This document shows, one piece after another, positions 1-5,934 of a stretch of DNA of 7,298 nt. The notes under the pieces were generated by a model that had not been told where the DNA came from, did not search any database, and worked only from the letters and a program-made list of their open reading frames with translations. A program made the position numbers and the translations under genes. Numbering within the stretch: position 1 is the stretch's first letter; every line of letters begins with the position of its first letter. The stretch spans positions 1 to 7,298 of the forward strand of contig JBBQBI010000047.1 in the NCBI GenBank assembly GCA_038363005.1, given 5' to 3'. Origin of the DNA: JAKOWB01 sp038363005. Lineage in GTDB: Bacteria; Pseudomonadota; Alphaproteobacteria; Kiloniellales; JACOMY01.

Positions 1-15
1 AGGGGCTTTGGTACT

Positions 16-40
16 CCCTCTCCCGCGCAGCGGGGGAGGG
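16..40. repeat. GC-rich hairpin, REP-like intergenic element
   Basis: An 11-bp inverted repeat (16-26 against 30-40) is closed by a three-base loop, with one G-T position in the stem. A second G-rich block (about 42-51) follows. It lies just downstream of the methyltransferase stop codon, and no T-tract follows it on the minus strand, so it is a poor rho-independent terminator. Its CCCTCTCCC...GGGGGAGGG form resembles dispersed intergenic hairpins common in GC-rich proteobacterial genomes. That identity is from general knowledge; only one copy is in this window. Confidence 0.5.
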
Positions 41-53
41 CCGGGGAGGGGGT

Positions 54-767
54 CTAGACGCGCCCGCGCCGAATCCTGAGCAGACTCGTCGCCCCCTTCT
101 GGAACTCGAAACCCACCGGCACTTCCTCGGCCACCAGCCCCAGGTCCCTGAGCCCAGTGATCACCCGGTCCAGATGCGCCGACCGCCGCCCCTCGAGATC
201 GAGCAGCGGGAAGACGCGCACCTCGTGCGCCACACGCGCCAGCTCGTCCAGCGCGGCGACGTGGAAGTTTGCATCGAGCTCGCGGCCATAGAGGAACAGC
301 AGGTGCGAGACCAGCGCTAGGCCGAAGCTGCCCTCGGCGAAGGGCAGGTGGGGTAGCGCGCCGGCGATGTAGCGCCCGCAGATCCGTCCCCAGTCGTAGT
401 CGTCGAGGAAGAGCTCCAGTGCCTCGTCACGCCGGCGCAGTACCTCGGCCGGCGAGGCGTAGAAGTCCCAGACGAAGCGCGCCTTGGCGCTCTCCAGACC
501 ACTTGCCATGCTGGCGCGGGTCTGGGCAAAGCGCTGGCGAATGGCATCGCCGCCGGCGCGGTACAGCGGGTCCAAGGCCACCACGCGGGCGCCCAGCCGT
601 GTCGCTTCAGCGTTGAAGGATGCCGGGCCGGCGCCGACGTCGAGGATCGCCGGCCAGCGGGCGGGCGCGGAGTCAAGGCCGAAGAAGGCGGCATACTCGT
701 CCAGGCGCCGTCCCCACGGCACGATACCGTCGAGTTGGAAACTGCTGGGTTCGGGTTGCGCGTTCAT
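54..767 (-). CDS. Class I SAM-dependent methyltransferase, substrate unknown
   Basis: This 237-residue protein has a Rossmann-type SAM-binding fold. Motif I is ILDVGAGPAS (residues 41-50), and an acidic residue ends the second strand in VVALDPLY (62-69, Asp66). A later strand/acceptor region is LPFAEGSFGLALVSHLLFLYG (141-161). The C-terminal part (HEVRVFPLLDLEG, then VGFEFQKGATSLLRI) resembles a group of uncharacterised bacterial SAM methyltransferases, so no substrate is assigned. The start is the ATG at 765-767 because GGAGG (777-781) lies nine bases upstream. An in-frame extension to about 887 would begin inside the attenuator with a weak start codon and a low-complexity, Arg-rich tail. 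The gene lies behind a leader peptide and conditional terminator, so its transcription probably depends on antitermination. It could be an rRNA, small-molecule or peptide methyltransferase; sequence does not decide. Confidence 0.88.
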   Translation of the reverse strand: MNAQPEPSSFQLDGIVPWGRRLDEYAAFFGLDSAPARWPAILDVGAGPASFNAEATRLGARVVALDPLYRAGGDAIRQRFAQTRASMASGLESAKARFVWDFYASPAEVLRRRDEALELFLDDYDWGRICGRYIAGALPHLPFAEGSFGLALVSHLLFLYGRELDANFHVAALDELARVAHEVRVFPLLDLEGRRSAHLDRVITGLRDLGLVAEEVPVGFEFQKGATSLLRIRRGRV

Positions 768-832
768 CGGGTCCGTCCTCCGTCTGGTGGACCGTCCCCT
801 CCCGGGCGGCCACCGGCGGATTGCCGGACATG

Positions 833-860
833 AAAAAGGCCGCCTCCGGATGGGGCGGCC
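833..860 (-). terminator. Conditional rho-independent terminator (attenuator arms 3:4)
   Basis: On the minus-strand transcript, GGCCGCC (860-854) pairs perfectly with GGCGGCC (844-838) around a nine-base loop, and UUUUU follows directly (837-833). It sits between the leader stop codon and the methyltransferase start, so it would end transcription about 65 bases before the gene. Its first arm is shared with the antiterminator. Confidence 0.9.
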
Positions 861-910
861 CTGGTTGTTCGTGTCGTGCGCGATCAACCGGTCCGCCCTA
901 GGCGAACCAG
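853..910 (-). promoter_or_regulatory. Amino-acid attenuator: alternative 1:2 and 2:3 (antiterminator) hairpins
   Basis: Two competing pairings are visible in the transcript. Hairpin 1:2 pairs CUGGUUCGCC (910-901) with GGCGGACCGG (897-888) around the UAG stop of the leader, ten pairs including two G-U, plus one more A-U (911 with 887). Hairpin 2:3 pairs GGGCGGACCGGUUG (898-885) with CAACCAGGGCCGCCC (867-853): 13 pairs, one A-G mismatch and one bulged A. Arm 3 overlaps the first arm of the terminator. Arm 1 contains the Trp-Phe-Ala codons of the leader. By the known trp/phe attenuation mechanism, a ribosome stalled at Tyr, Trp or Phe codons would mask arm 1, let 2:3 form and permit read-through. 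Rapid translation, or no translation, would favour termination. The pairings are seen directly; the mechanism is inferred. Confidence 0.85.
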
Positions 911-945
911 TAAAACTCCCGGGACAAGATTTGGGTGACCGGCAT
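898..945 (-). CDS. Leader peptide MPVTQILSREFYWFA (attenuator control peptide)
   Basis: This 15-codon ORF starts with ATG at 945-943 and ends with TAG at 900-898. A strong AAGGAG (revcomp of 953-958) lies seven bases upstream, better than most sites in this window. Codons 11-14 are TTT TAC TGG TTC, giving Phe-Tyr-Trp-Phe, so all three aromatic amino acids are read in a row just before the stop. The aromatic codons run into the first arm of the attenuator hairpin, which is where control codons sit in trp, phe and his leaders. I do not recognise the peptide as a described leader. A short functional peptide such as a modified-peptide precursor is a less likely alternative, because the RNA structure already explains the ORF. 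Confidence 0.8.
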   Translation of the reverse strand: MPVTQILSREFYWFA

Positions 946-968
946 GCGACACTCCTTCAAGGGGCGGG

Positions 969-997
969 AAACTAGACTCGCTCGCCGGCGCTGTCGA
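969..997 (-). promoter_or_regulatory. Candidate promoter for the leader-methyltransferase unit
   Basis: On the minus strand, TCGACA (revcomp of 992-997) and TAGTTT (revcomp of 969-974) are 17 bases apart, a weak sigma70-like pair. Transcription would start near 962 and give a short 5' leader with the AAGGAG ribosome site close to the RNA end. This is the only reasonable match between the pentapeptide gene and the leader, but each hexamer departs from consensus. Confidence 0.35.
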
Positions 998-1015
998 GCC
1001 TCATCTAGGGGCGCG

Positions 1016-1489
1016 TCAGCAGGCAAGGTAGTAAGCTTTGCCGTCCGGCATCGTCGTACCGCACTGCTTCGCTGCCCAGATGTTGGTGTTCGTCAGGTTC
1101 GCGCCGGTCAGATCCGCGTCGGACAGGTCCGCGTCTGGCAAATTCGCTCGCGTGAGATTTGCCTTCTTCATGTCAGCGTCTTGCAGATTGGCGCCAGACA
1201 GGTTCGCGCGCGTCAGGTTGGTGCCCTCCAGCCATGCCCGCTCAAGCGTCGCGTTGGACAGGTTCGCATCCGACAGGTTGGTGTAGGCGAAGTTCGCGCC
1301 GGTCAGGTTCGCCCCCGAGAGGTCGGCGCCGGCCAGCTCGTCCGCCGGCAGCTGCATGTCGGTCAGGTCACAGCCAGGACAGGCGTTCGTATCCTGCAGC
1401 TGCTTCACTTGGGCGGGATCGAAGGCCACCACCGGGAAGGGCGCCGCGCAGGCCAGCAGGACCGCCGCGAAAATGACCCGACCGTTCAT
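1016..1489 (-). CDS. Secreted pentapeptide-repeat protein
   Basis: The product is 157 residues. A hydrophobic N-terminus (residues 5-22, ending PVVA before FDPAQ) reads as a signal peptide. LLAC at 11-14 is also a passable lipobox, so export as a periplasmic protein or a lipoprotein are both possible. Residues about 41-138 are near-continuous A(D/N)Lxx repeats (ADLSGANLTGANF, ANLSNATLERAWL, ADLSDADLTGANL), which in this family fold as a right-handed quadrilateral beta helix. Four cysteines flank the helix: Cys37 and Cys40 before it, Cys143 and Cys157 after it, suggesting disulfide or metal capping. The ATG at 1487-1489 is preferred over an in-frame GTG at 1496-1498 because a G-rich ribosome site lies upstream of the ATG. 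Function is unknown; the exported location argues against a Qnr/MfpA-like gyrase-protecting role. Confidence 0.85.
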   Translation of the reverse strand: MNGRVIFAAVLLACAAPFPVVAFDPAQVKQLQDTNACPGCDLTDMQLPADELAGADLSGANLTGANFAYTNLSDANLSNATLERAWLEGTNLTRANLSGANLQDADMKKANLTRANLPDADLSDADLTGANLTNTNIWAAKQCGTTMPDGKAYYLAC

Positions 1490-1524
1490 CGAACCCACCC
1501 CAAGGAAGCCCAGCTTCGGACTTT

Positions 1525-1553
1525 ACGGTAGGCATTCCGGCCTTACCCGGCAA
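1525..1553 (-). promoter_or_regulatory. Weak candidate promoter of the pentapeptide-repeat gene
   Basis: On the minus strand, TTGCCG (revcomp of 1548-1553) and TACCGT (revcomp of 1525-1530) are separated by 17 bases, about 36 bases before the ATG. The -10 is poor. The -35 overlaps one arm of a perfect inverted repeat, which could be an operator. The 143-base gap between this gene and the GFA gene upstream makes a separate promoter plausible. Confidence 0.3.
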
Positions 1554-1570
1554 CAGAGCGCCCGTTGCCG
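1548..1570. repeat. 7-bp perfect inverted repeat CGGCAAC/GTTGCCG
   Basis: CGGCAAC (1548-1554) and GTTGCCG (1564-1570) are separated by nine bases in the gap between the GFA and pentapeptide genes. It may be a small hairpin or a regulator-binding site. There is no T-tract, so it is not a convincing terminator. Confidence 0.4.
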
Positions 1571-1632
1571 AACGACAGGCGGACTGCAATTTCTGAGCCC
1601 CAACTTGAATGCGGCCGTCCCCTACCCGAGCC

Positions 1633-1980
1633 TCATTTGCTGGCGCCGTCGTAGGGCGTGATCGTGACCTTGGCCAGGTCGAGTCCCTCCAGGCAGCGGA
1701 TGTTCACCGCGACCATGGCGACGCCGTCGCGCCCGCTACCCTCGCTGAAGGGGGCAATGCCGCAGGTCGGGCAGAAGCGGTGCCGCAGCTTGTGGCTGTT
1801 GTAGGTGTAGGTGGCGTAGTCGGCCGTCGGCGTGCGCAGCGTGAAGGCGCTGCGCGGCACGAACCACAGCAGCCCACCGCGACGCCGGCAGAAGGAGCAG
1901 TTGCAGTCCATCGCCTGCTCGATCGTGCCCTCGACCTCATAGGCCAGGCGGCCGCAGTGGCAGCTTCCCTGATAGGTCAT
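1633..1980 (-). CDS. GFA-family (CENP-V/GFA domain) zinc-binding protein
   Basis: This 115-residue protein has the full cysteine pattern of the GFA fold: CHC at residues 7-9, CNCSFC at 26-31 and CPTC at 70-73. In characterised relatives such as Gfa of Paracoccus these bind two zinc ions. The family was named for glutathione-dependent formaldehyde activation, but most members have no proven reaction. The neighbouring, divergently read operon is predicted to demethylate amines, which releases formaldehyde or methyl groups, so a role in formaldehyde handling is attractive but only an inference from position. The ATG at 1978-1980 is preceded by GAGAAAGG with about seven bases of spacing. The length is close to the usual 115-150 residues. 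Confidence 0.9.
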   Translation of the reverse strand: MTYQGSCHCGRLAYEVEGTIEQAMDCNCSFCRRRGGLLWFVPRSAFTLRTPTADYATYTYNSHKLRHRFCPTCGIAPFSEGSGRDGVAMVAVNIRCLEGLDLAKVTITPYDGASK

Positions 1981-2158
1981 CTACGCGCCTTTCTCTGCTT
2001 CTGTCAGGATAACGCGCCCCGCGCCATCGCGCTCCCGCAGCATTCTCACATAAGTGGGATTTATGCGTGTCGGCAGTCTTTTCCCGCATCACTTTGGCCG
2101 CCCGGGGGCGCTAGGATCATCTGGACTTGGGCTTGGCGGGGACGACGGAGGACCAGCG
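1981..2158. other. Divergent intergenic region between GFA gene and MttB-like gene
   Basis: This 178-base region must hold the promoters of both the minus-strand GFA gene and the plus-strand operon. The most AT-rich patch (about 2041-2066) includes a short inverted repeat, CATAA (2049-2053) and TTATG (2061-2065), with a seven-base centre, which could be an operator. I found no -35/-10 pair that I would defend on either strand. GGAGG at about 2148-2152 is the ribosome site of the downstream gene. Confidence 0.4.
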
Positions 2159-3709
2159 ATGACGGCGGCGGAACCGTTCGAGCCAGGGCGGCGGCGCGGC
2201 GGCGGGCGCGAGGGACGGCAGCGGCGCGGCAGCGGCGCGGTGGCGGCGCCGCCCTACATCACCCGCCAGGTGCCGACCTACGAGCTGCTGGGCGACGAAG
2301 GCCTGGCGCTGATCGAGCAGCACGCCGAGACGCTGCTGCAGGAGATCGGGCTGGAGTTCCGCGGCGACCCCGAGGTGCTGGAGCTCTGGCGCGCCGCCGG
2401 CGCCACGGTGACCGGCGAGCTGGTGCGCTTCCCGCGCGGCCTGGTGCCGGCGATCATCCGCCGCTCGGTCAAGCCGCAGTTCACCCAGCACGCGCGCAAC
2501 CCGGCGCGCTCGGTAGAGATCGGCGGCAACCACACGGTCTTCTCACCGGCCTATGGCTCGCCCTTCGTCTATGACCGCGCCGGCGGGCGACGCTATGGCA
2601 CGCTGACCGACTTCGAGAACTTCGTGAAGCTGGCCTATGCCAGTCCCTGGCTGCACCACAGCGGTGGCACCATCTGCGAGCCGGTGGACGTGCCGGTGAA
2701 CAAGCGCCACCTCGACATGGTCTATGCCCACCTGCGCTGGTCGGACAAGGCGATGATGGGCTCGGTCACCGCACCGGAGCGCGCCGAGGATTCCATCGAG
2801 CTCTGCCGCGTCGCCTTCGGCCACGATTTCGTCGCCGACAACTGCGTCATCCTCGGCAACATCAACGTCAACTCGCCGCTGGTCTACGACGTCACCATGA
2901 CCGGAGCGCTCAAGACCTACGCCGGCGCCAACCAGGGCATCGTCGTGGTGCCCTTCATCCTGGGCGGCGCCATGGGGCCGGTGACCATCGCCGGTGCCAT
3001 CGCGCAGAGCCATGCCGAGGCCATGGCCGGCGTGGCGCTGACGCAGCTGGTGCGACCCGGCGCGCCGGTGATCTATGGCTCCTTCCTCTCCTCGCTGTCG
3101 CTGCGCACCGGGGCGCCGACCTTCGGCATGCCGGAGCCGGTGCTCTCGCACCTGGTCGTCGGGCAGCTCGCCCGCCGCCTCGGCGTGCCGCTGCGCTGCG
3201 GCGGCGCGCTGACTGGCTCCAAGCTGGCCGACGCGCAGGGCGCGCAGGAGTCCTCGGATGCACTGTTCAGCGCCTGCCTGGGTGGCGCCAACTTCATCCT
3301 GCACGCCGCCGGCTGGCTCGAGGGCGGGCTGGTGATGGGCTACGAGAAGTTCGTACTCGATGTCGACCACTGCGGCATGCTGCACACCTTCCTGGCCGGC
3401 CTGCCGCTGGACGAGAACGGCTTCGCGCTGGAGGCGTTCCGCGAGGTCGGCATCGGCAAGCACTACCTGGGTGCGCAGCACACCTTGAAGAACTACCAGA
3501 CCGCCTTCTACACCTCCGACCTGGCCTCCAACGAATCCTTCGAGCAGTGGGCGGAAAATGGCTCGCAGGACGCCGACCAGCGCGCGCACACGCGCTGGCA
3601 GCAAATGCTCAAGGACTACGAGCCACCGCCGATCGATCCCGGCGTCGACGAGGCGCTGACCGACTTCATCGCCCGCCGCAAGGCCGCCATCCCCGACGCC
3701 TGGTATTGA
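2159..3709 (+). CDS. MttB-superfamily (trimethylamine methyltransferase-like) protein, non-pyrrolysine type
   Basis: The product is 516 residues, a full-length member of the trimethylamine:corrinoid methyltransferase family. Typical segments include YITRQVPTYELLGDEGLALIEQ near residue 33, GGTICEPVDVP at 169-179, GNINVNSPLVYD at 233-244 and SKLADAQGAQESSDALF at 354-370. It has no internal amber codon, so it is not the pyrrolysine enzyme MttB. Characterised non-pyrrolysine relatives (MtgB for glycine betaine, MtpB for proline betaine, MtcB for carnitine) move a methyl group from a quaternary amine to a corrinoid protein. Residues 9-25 are an Arg/Gly-rich extension of unknown role. The ATG at 2159-2161 is chosen because GGAGG lies seven bases upstream; an in-frame extension to 2054 lacks such a site. 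It is eight bases from the next gene and surely cotranscribed. The substrate is not determined, and no corrinoid partner is in the window. Confidence 0.88.
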   Translation: MTAAEPFEPGRRRGGGREGRQRRGSGAVAAPPYITRQVPTYELLGDEGLALIEQHAETLLQEIGLEFRGDPEVLELWRAAGATVTGELVRFPRGLVPAIIRRSVKPQFTQHARNPARSVEIGGNHTVFSPAYGSPFVYDRAGGRRYGTLTDFENFVKLAYASPWLHHSGGTICEPVDVPVNKRHLDMVYAHLRWSDKAMMGSVTAPERAEDSIELCRVAFGHDFVADNCVILGNINVNSPLVYDVTMTGALKTYAGANQGIVVVPFILGGAMGPVTIAGAIAQSHAEAMAGVALTQLVRPGAPVIYGSFLSSLSLRTGAPTFGMPEPVLSHLVVGQLARRLGVPLRCGGALTGSKLADAQGAQESSDALFSACLGGANFILHAAGWLEGGLVMGYEKFVLDVDHCGMLHTFLAGLPLDENGFALEAFREVGIGKHYLGAQHTLKNYQTAFYTSDLASNESFEQWAENGSQDADQRAHTRWQQMLKDYEPPPIDPGVDEALTDFIARRKAAIPDAWY

Positions 3710-3717
3710 GGAGCCCC

Positions 3718-5751
3718 ATGAGCGACCCCCTGCTGCAACCCTACAAGCTCAAGCACCTCACGCTGAAGAACCGCATCTTCTCCACCGCGCACGAGCCCTC
3801 CTATACCGAGGACGGCCTGCCGAAGGAGCGCTACCGCCTCTATCACCGCGAGAAGGCCAGGGGCGGCATGGGCATGTCCATGATCGGTGGCTCGGCCATC
3901 GTGGCGCCGGACTCGCCGGCCGCCTTCGGCAACATCCGCCTGTGGGACGACGAGGTGGTGCCCTGGCTCAAGGCCATCGCCGACGAGCTGCACGACCACG
4001 ACTGCGCCATGATGATCCAGATCACCCACCTGGGGCGGCGCACCAACTGGAACCGCGGCGACTGGCTGCCGGTGCTGGCGCCCTCGGCGGTGCGCGAGCC
4101 GGCGCACCGCGCCTTCCCCAAAGTGATGGAGGACTTCGACATCGCCCGCGTGATCCGCGCCTATGCCGACGCGGCGGAGCGGGTCAAGGCGGCCGGCCTC
4201 GACGGCCTGGAGATCGAGGCCTATGGCCACCTCTTCGATGCCTTCTGGTCGCCCATCACCAACCAGCGCGACGACGAATGGGGCGGCAGCCTGGACAATC
4301 GCCTGCGCTTCTCCTTCCGGGTGATCGAGGCGATCCGTGACCGGGTGGGGCCAGACTTCCTGTTCGGCCTGCGCATGGTCTGCGACGAGGACCGCCCCAA
4401 GGGCATCGACAAGGCCGAGGGCATCGAGATCGCGCGCCGCATGGTCGGCAGCGGCAGCATCGACTTCATCAACGTCATCCGCGGCTCGATCGACAGCGAC
4501 AACGGCCTGGCCGACGTGATTCCCAACATGGGGGCGAAGTCGGCGCCGCACTTGGATTTCGCCGCCGAGGTCAAGCGGGCCACCGGCTTCCCCACCTTCC
4601 ACGCGGCGCGCATCAACGACGTGGCGACGGCGCGCCACGCCGTGGCCACCGGGCGGCTCGACCTGGTCGGCATGACGCGGGCGCACATCGCCGACCCGCA
4701 CATCACCGCCAAGATCATCGCCGGCAAGGAGCAGCAGATCCGACCCTGCGTCGGCGCCGGCTACTGCGTCGACGGCATCTACGAGATCGGCAACGCCGCC
4801 TGCATCCACAATCCCGCCACCGGCCGCGAGGCCCTGGTGCCGCAGGTGCTGAGCCCGGCCGCCAAGGCCAGGCGCGTGGTGGTGGTGGGCGCCGGCCCGG
4901 CCGGGCTGGAGGCCGCCCGTGTCGCCGGCGAGCGCGGCCACCAGGTCACGCTGTTCGAGGCCCAGGCCCAGGCCGGCGGGCAGCTCCGCCTGGCCGCCCA
5001 GCTGCAGCGCCGGCGCGAGATCATCGGCATCGTCGACTGGCGCGTGGCGGAGTGCGAGCGCCTGGGTGTCGAGCTGCGTTTCAACACCCTGGCGGAGGCC
5101 GACGACGTCCTGGCCCTGGCGCCCGACATCGTCATCGTCGCCACCGGCGGGTTGCCCAACACCAGCTTCCTGGAGGCCGGCCAGGACCTCGTCACCACCA
5201 CCTGGGACATCCTCTCCGGCCAGGTGGCGCCGGCGGCCGAGGTGCTGCTCTACGACGACAACGGCAGCCAGCCCGGCATGACCTGCGCCGAATTCCTCGC
5301 CGCCAAGGGCGCGAAGTTCGAGATCGTCACGCCGGAACGCACCCTGGCGCCCGACGTCGGCGGCACCAACTACCCGATATACTTCCGCGCCATCAGCAAG
5401 GCGGGTGCCAAGGTGACCCTGCTTGAACGCCTGACCGCCGTGCGGCGCCAGGGCAACGGCCTGGTCGCCACCTTCTGGAACGAATACAGCCGCAGCAGCA
5501 GCGAGCGCAGCACGCCGCAGGTGGTTGTGGAGCACGGCACCCTGCCGCTGGACGAGCTCTACTTCGCCCTGAAGCCGCTTTCGACCAACCTGGGCGAGAC
5601 CGACCAGGACGCGCTACGGGCCGCCCAGCCCCAGGCACTGGTCCGCAACCCCGCCGGCGCCTTCCAGCTGTTCCGCGTCGGCGACGCCGTGGCCAGCCGC
5701 AACGTCCACGCCGGGATCTACGAATCCCTCAGGCTGCTGATGAATCTCTAG
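3718..5751 (+). CDS. DgcA/StcD-type NADH:flavin oxidoreductase, probable N-methyl amine demethylase
   Basis: This 677-residue, two-domain flavoprotein is related to trimethylamine dehydrogenase. Residues about 5-340 form an Old Yellow Enzyme-type FMN barrel, with EIEAYGHLFDAFWSP at 165-179 and the signature EWGGSLDNRLRF at 187-198. Next comes an iron-sulfur segment (344-362), and residues about 385-677 carry a nucleotide-binding domain with VVVVGAGPAGLE (387-398), IVIVATGG (471-478) and a final VGDAV (654-658). Length and order match DgcA (dimethylglycine catabolism) and StcD (N-methylproline/stachydrine catabolism), which oxidatively demethylate tertiary amines. Only three of the four cysteines that bind [4Fe-4S] in trimethylamine dehydrogenase are present: 344, 350 and 362, with Ala at 347. 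The ATG at 3718-3720 has GAGGAG four bases upstream, overlapping the stop codon of the preceding gene. Which methylated amine it uses is not settled. Confidence 0.88.
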   Translation: MSDPLLQPYKLKHLTLKNRIFSTAHEPSYTEDGLPKERYRLYHREKARGGMGMSMIGGSAIVAPDSPAAFGNIRLWDDEVVPWLKAIADELHDHDCAMMIQITHLGRRTNWNRGDWLPVLAPSAVREPAHRAFPKVMEDFDIARVIRAYADAAERVKAAGLDGLEIEAYGHLFDAFWSPITNQRDDEWGGSLDNRLRFSFRVIEAIRDRVGPDFLFGLRMVCDEDRPKGIDKAEGIEIARRMVGSGSIDFINVIRGSIDSDNGLADVIPNMGAKSAPHLDFAAEVKRATGFPTFHAARINDVATARHAVATGRLDLVGMTRAHIADPHITAKIIAGKEQQIRPCVGAGYCVDGIYEIGNAACIHNPATGREALVPQVLSPAAKARRVVVVGAGPAGLEAARVAGERGHQVTLFEAQAQAGGQLRLAAQLQRRREIIGIVDWRVAECERLGVELRFNTLAEADDVLALAPDIVIVATGGLPNTSFLEAGQDLVTTTWDILSGQVAPAAEVLLYDDNGSQPGMTCAEFLAAKGAKFEIVTPERTLAPDVGGTNYPIYFRAISKAGAKVTLLERLTAVRRQGNGLVATFWNEYSRSSSERSTPQVVVEHGTLPLDELYFALKPLSTNLGETDQDALRAAQPQALVRNPAGAFQLFRVGDAVASRNVHAGIYESLRLLMNL

Positions 5752-5760
5752 GGCCGGTGC

Positions 5761-5789
5761 TTGACAGGTCCGGTGCCTGGGACCTATAC
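5761..5789 (+). promoter_or_regulatory. Sigma70-type promoter for the tRNA gene
   Basis: A consensus TTGACA (5761-5766) and CTATAC (5784-5789) are exactly 17 bases apart, the best promoter match in the window. Transcription would start about 8-10 bases before the tRNA. The -35 begins nine bases after the stop codon of the flavoprotein gene. Confidence 0.75.
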
Positions 5790-5805
5790 GCCTGCCCTCG
5801 CTTTC

Positions 5806-5881
5806 GGCGGTGTAGCTCAGCTGGTAGAGCGGGGGAATCATAATCCCTGTGTCGCTGGTTCGAATCCGGCCACCGCCACCA
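5806..5881 (+). tRNA. tRNA with anticodon CAU (elongator Met; Ile2 possible)
   Basis: The 76-base cloverleaf is complete. The acceptor stem GGCGGTG pairs perfectly with CACCGCC. The D arm is GCTC/GAGC. The anticodon stem GGGGA/TCCCT encloses the loop ATCATAA with CAT at 5839-5841, and the T arm GCTGG/CCGGC encloses TTCGAAT. Discriminator A and an encoded CCA end the gene. The acceptor stem starts with a G-C pair, unlike the usual unpaired first position of proteobacterial initiator tRNA, so this is an elongator-type CAU tRNA. CAU tRNAs are either methionine or, after lysidine modification of C34, isoleucine (AUA); sequence inspection alone leaves Ile2 open. Confidence 0.93.
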
Positions 5882-5898
5882 AAATACTCTATAGAAAC

Positions 5899-5932
5899 AA
5901 GGGCCTGCGGGCGATCGCCCGCAGGCCCTTTT
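5899..5932 (+). terminator. Rho-independent terminator after the tRNA gene
   Basis: A perfect palindrome spans 5901-5928 (GGGCCTGCGGGCGA and its exact reverse complement). It is flanked by AA on the left and TTTT (5929-5932) on the right. The stem is very stable and starts about 20 bases beyond the tRNA. Because the opposite strand reads into only a short T run, any bidirectional action would be weaker toward the minus strand. Confidence 0.88.
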
Positions 5933-5934
5933 GC

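Noticed and set aside
768..887. N-terminal extension of the methyltransferase to an in-frame start at 887
   Set aside because: It begins with TTG inside the antiterminator hairpin, has no ribosome site, is Arg-rich and low in complexity, and crosses the terminator. The ATG at 767 has GGAGG nine bases upstream.
898..945. The 15-residue peptide as a modified-peptide (RiPP) precursor with the methyltransferase as its tailoring enzyme
   Set aside because: There is no core/leader division, no radical-SAM or other maturase nearby, and the aromatic codons coincide exactly with arm 1 of an attenuator, which explains the ORF better.
935..1531. Plus-strand frame with repeated VRQVRAGQ-like units opposite the pentapeptide gene
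   Set aside because: It is the antisense reading of the pentapeptide repeats. The minus strand has the signal peptide, the family pattern and the sensible start.
2054..2158. Extended start of the MttB-like protein at 2054
   Set aside because: It uses a non-ATG start without a ribosome site and would run through the promoter region. ATG 2159 has GGAGG at seven bases.
2175..2252. GGCGGCGCGGC-rich tract at the start of the MttB-like gene as a repeat element
   Set aside because: It is in-frame coding sequence for an Arg/Gly/Ala-rich N-terminal extension; the repetition follows from codon choice for those residues.
2159..3709. Pyrrolysine (amber) codon in the MttB-like gene
   Set aside because: The reading frame is open from start to TGA with no internal TAG, so it belongs to the non-pyrrolysine branch.
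3616..5535. Very long minus-strand open frame opposite the flavoprotein gene
   Set aside because: GC-rich codon bias on the plus strand leaves the opposite frame open. The product is His/Asp/Val/Ala-biased with no domain, while the plus strand encodes a clear full-length family member.
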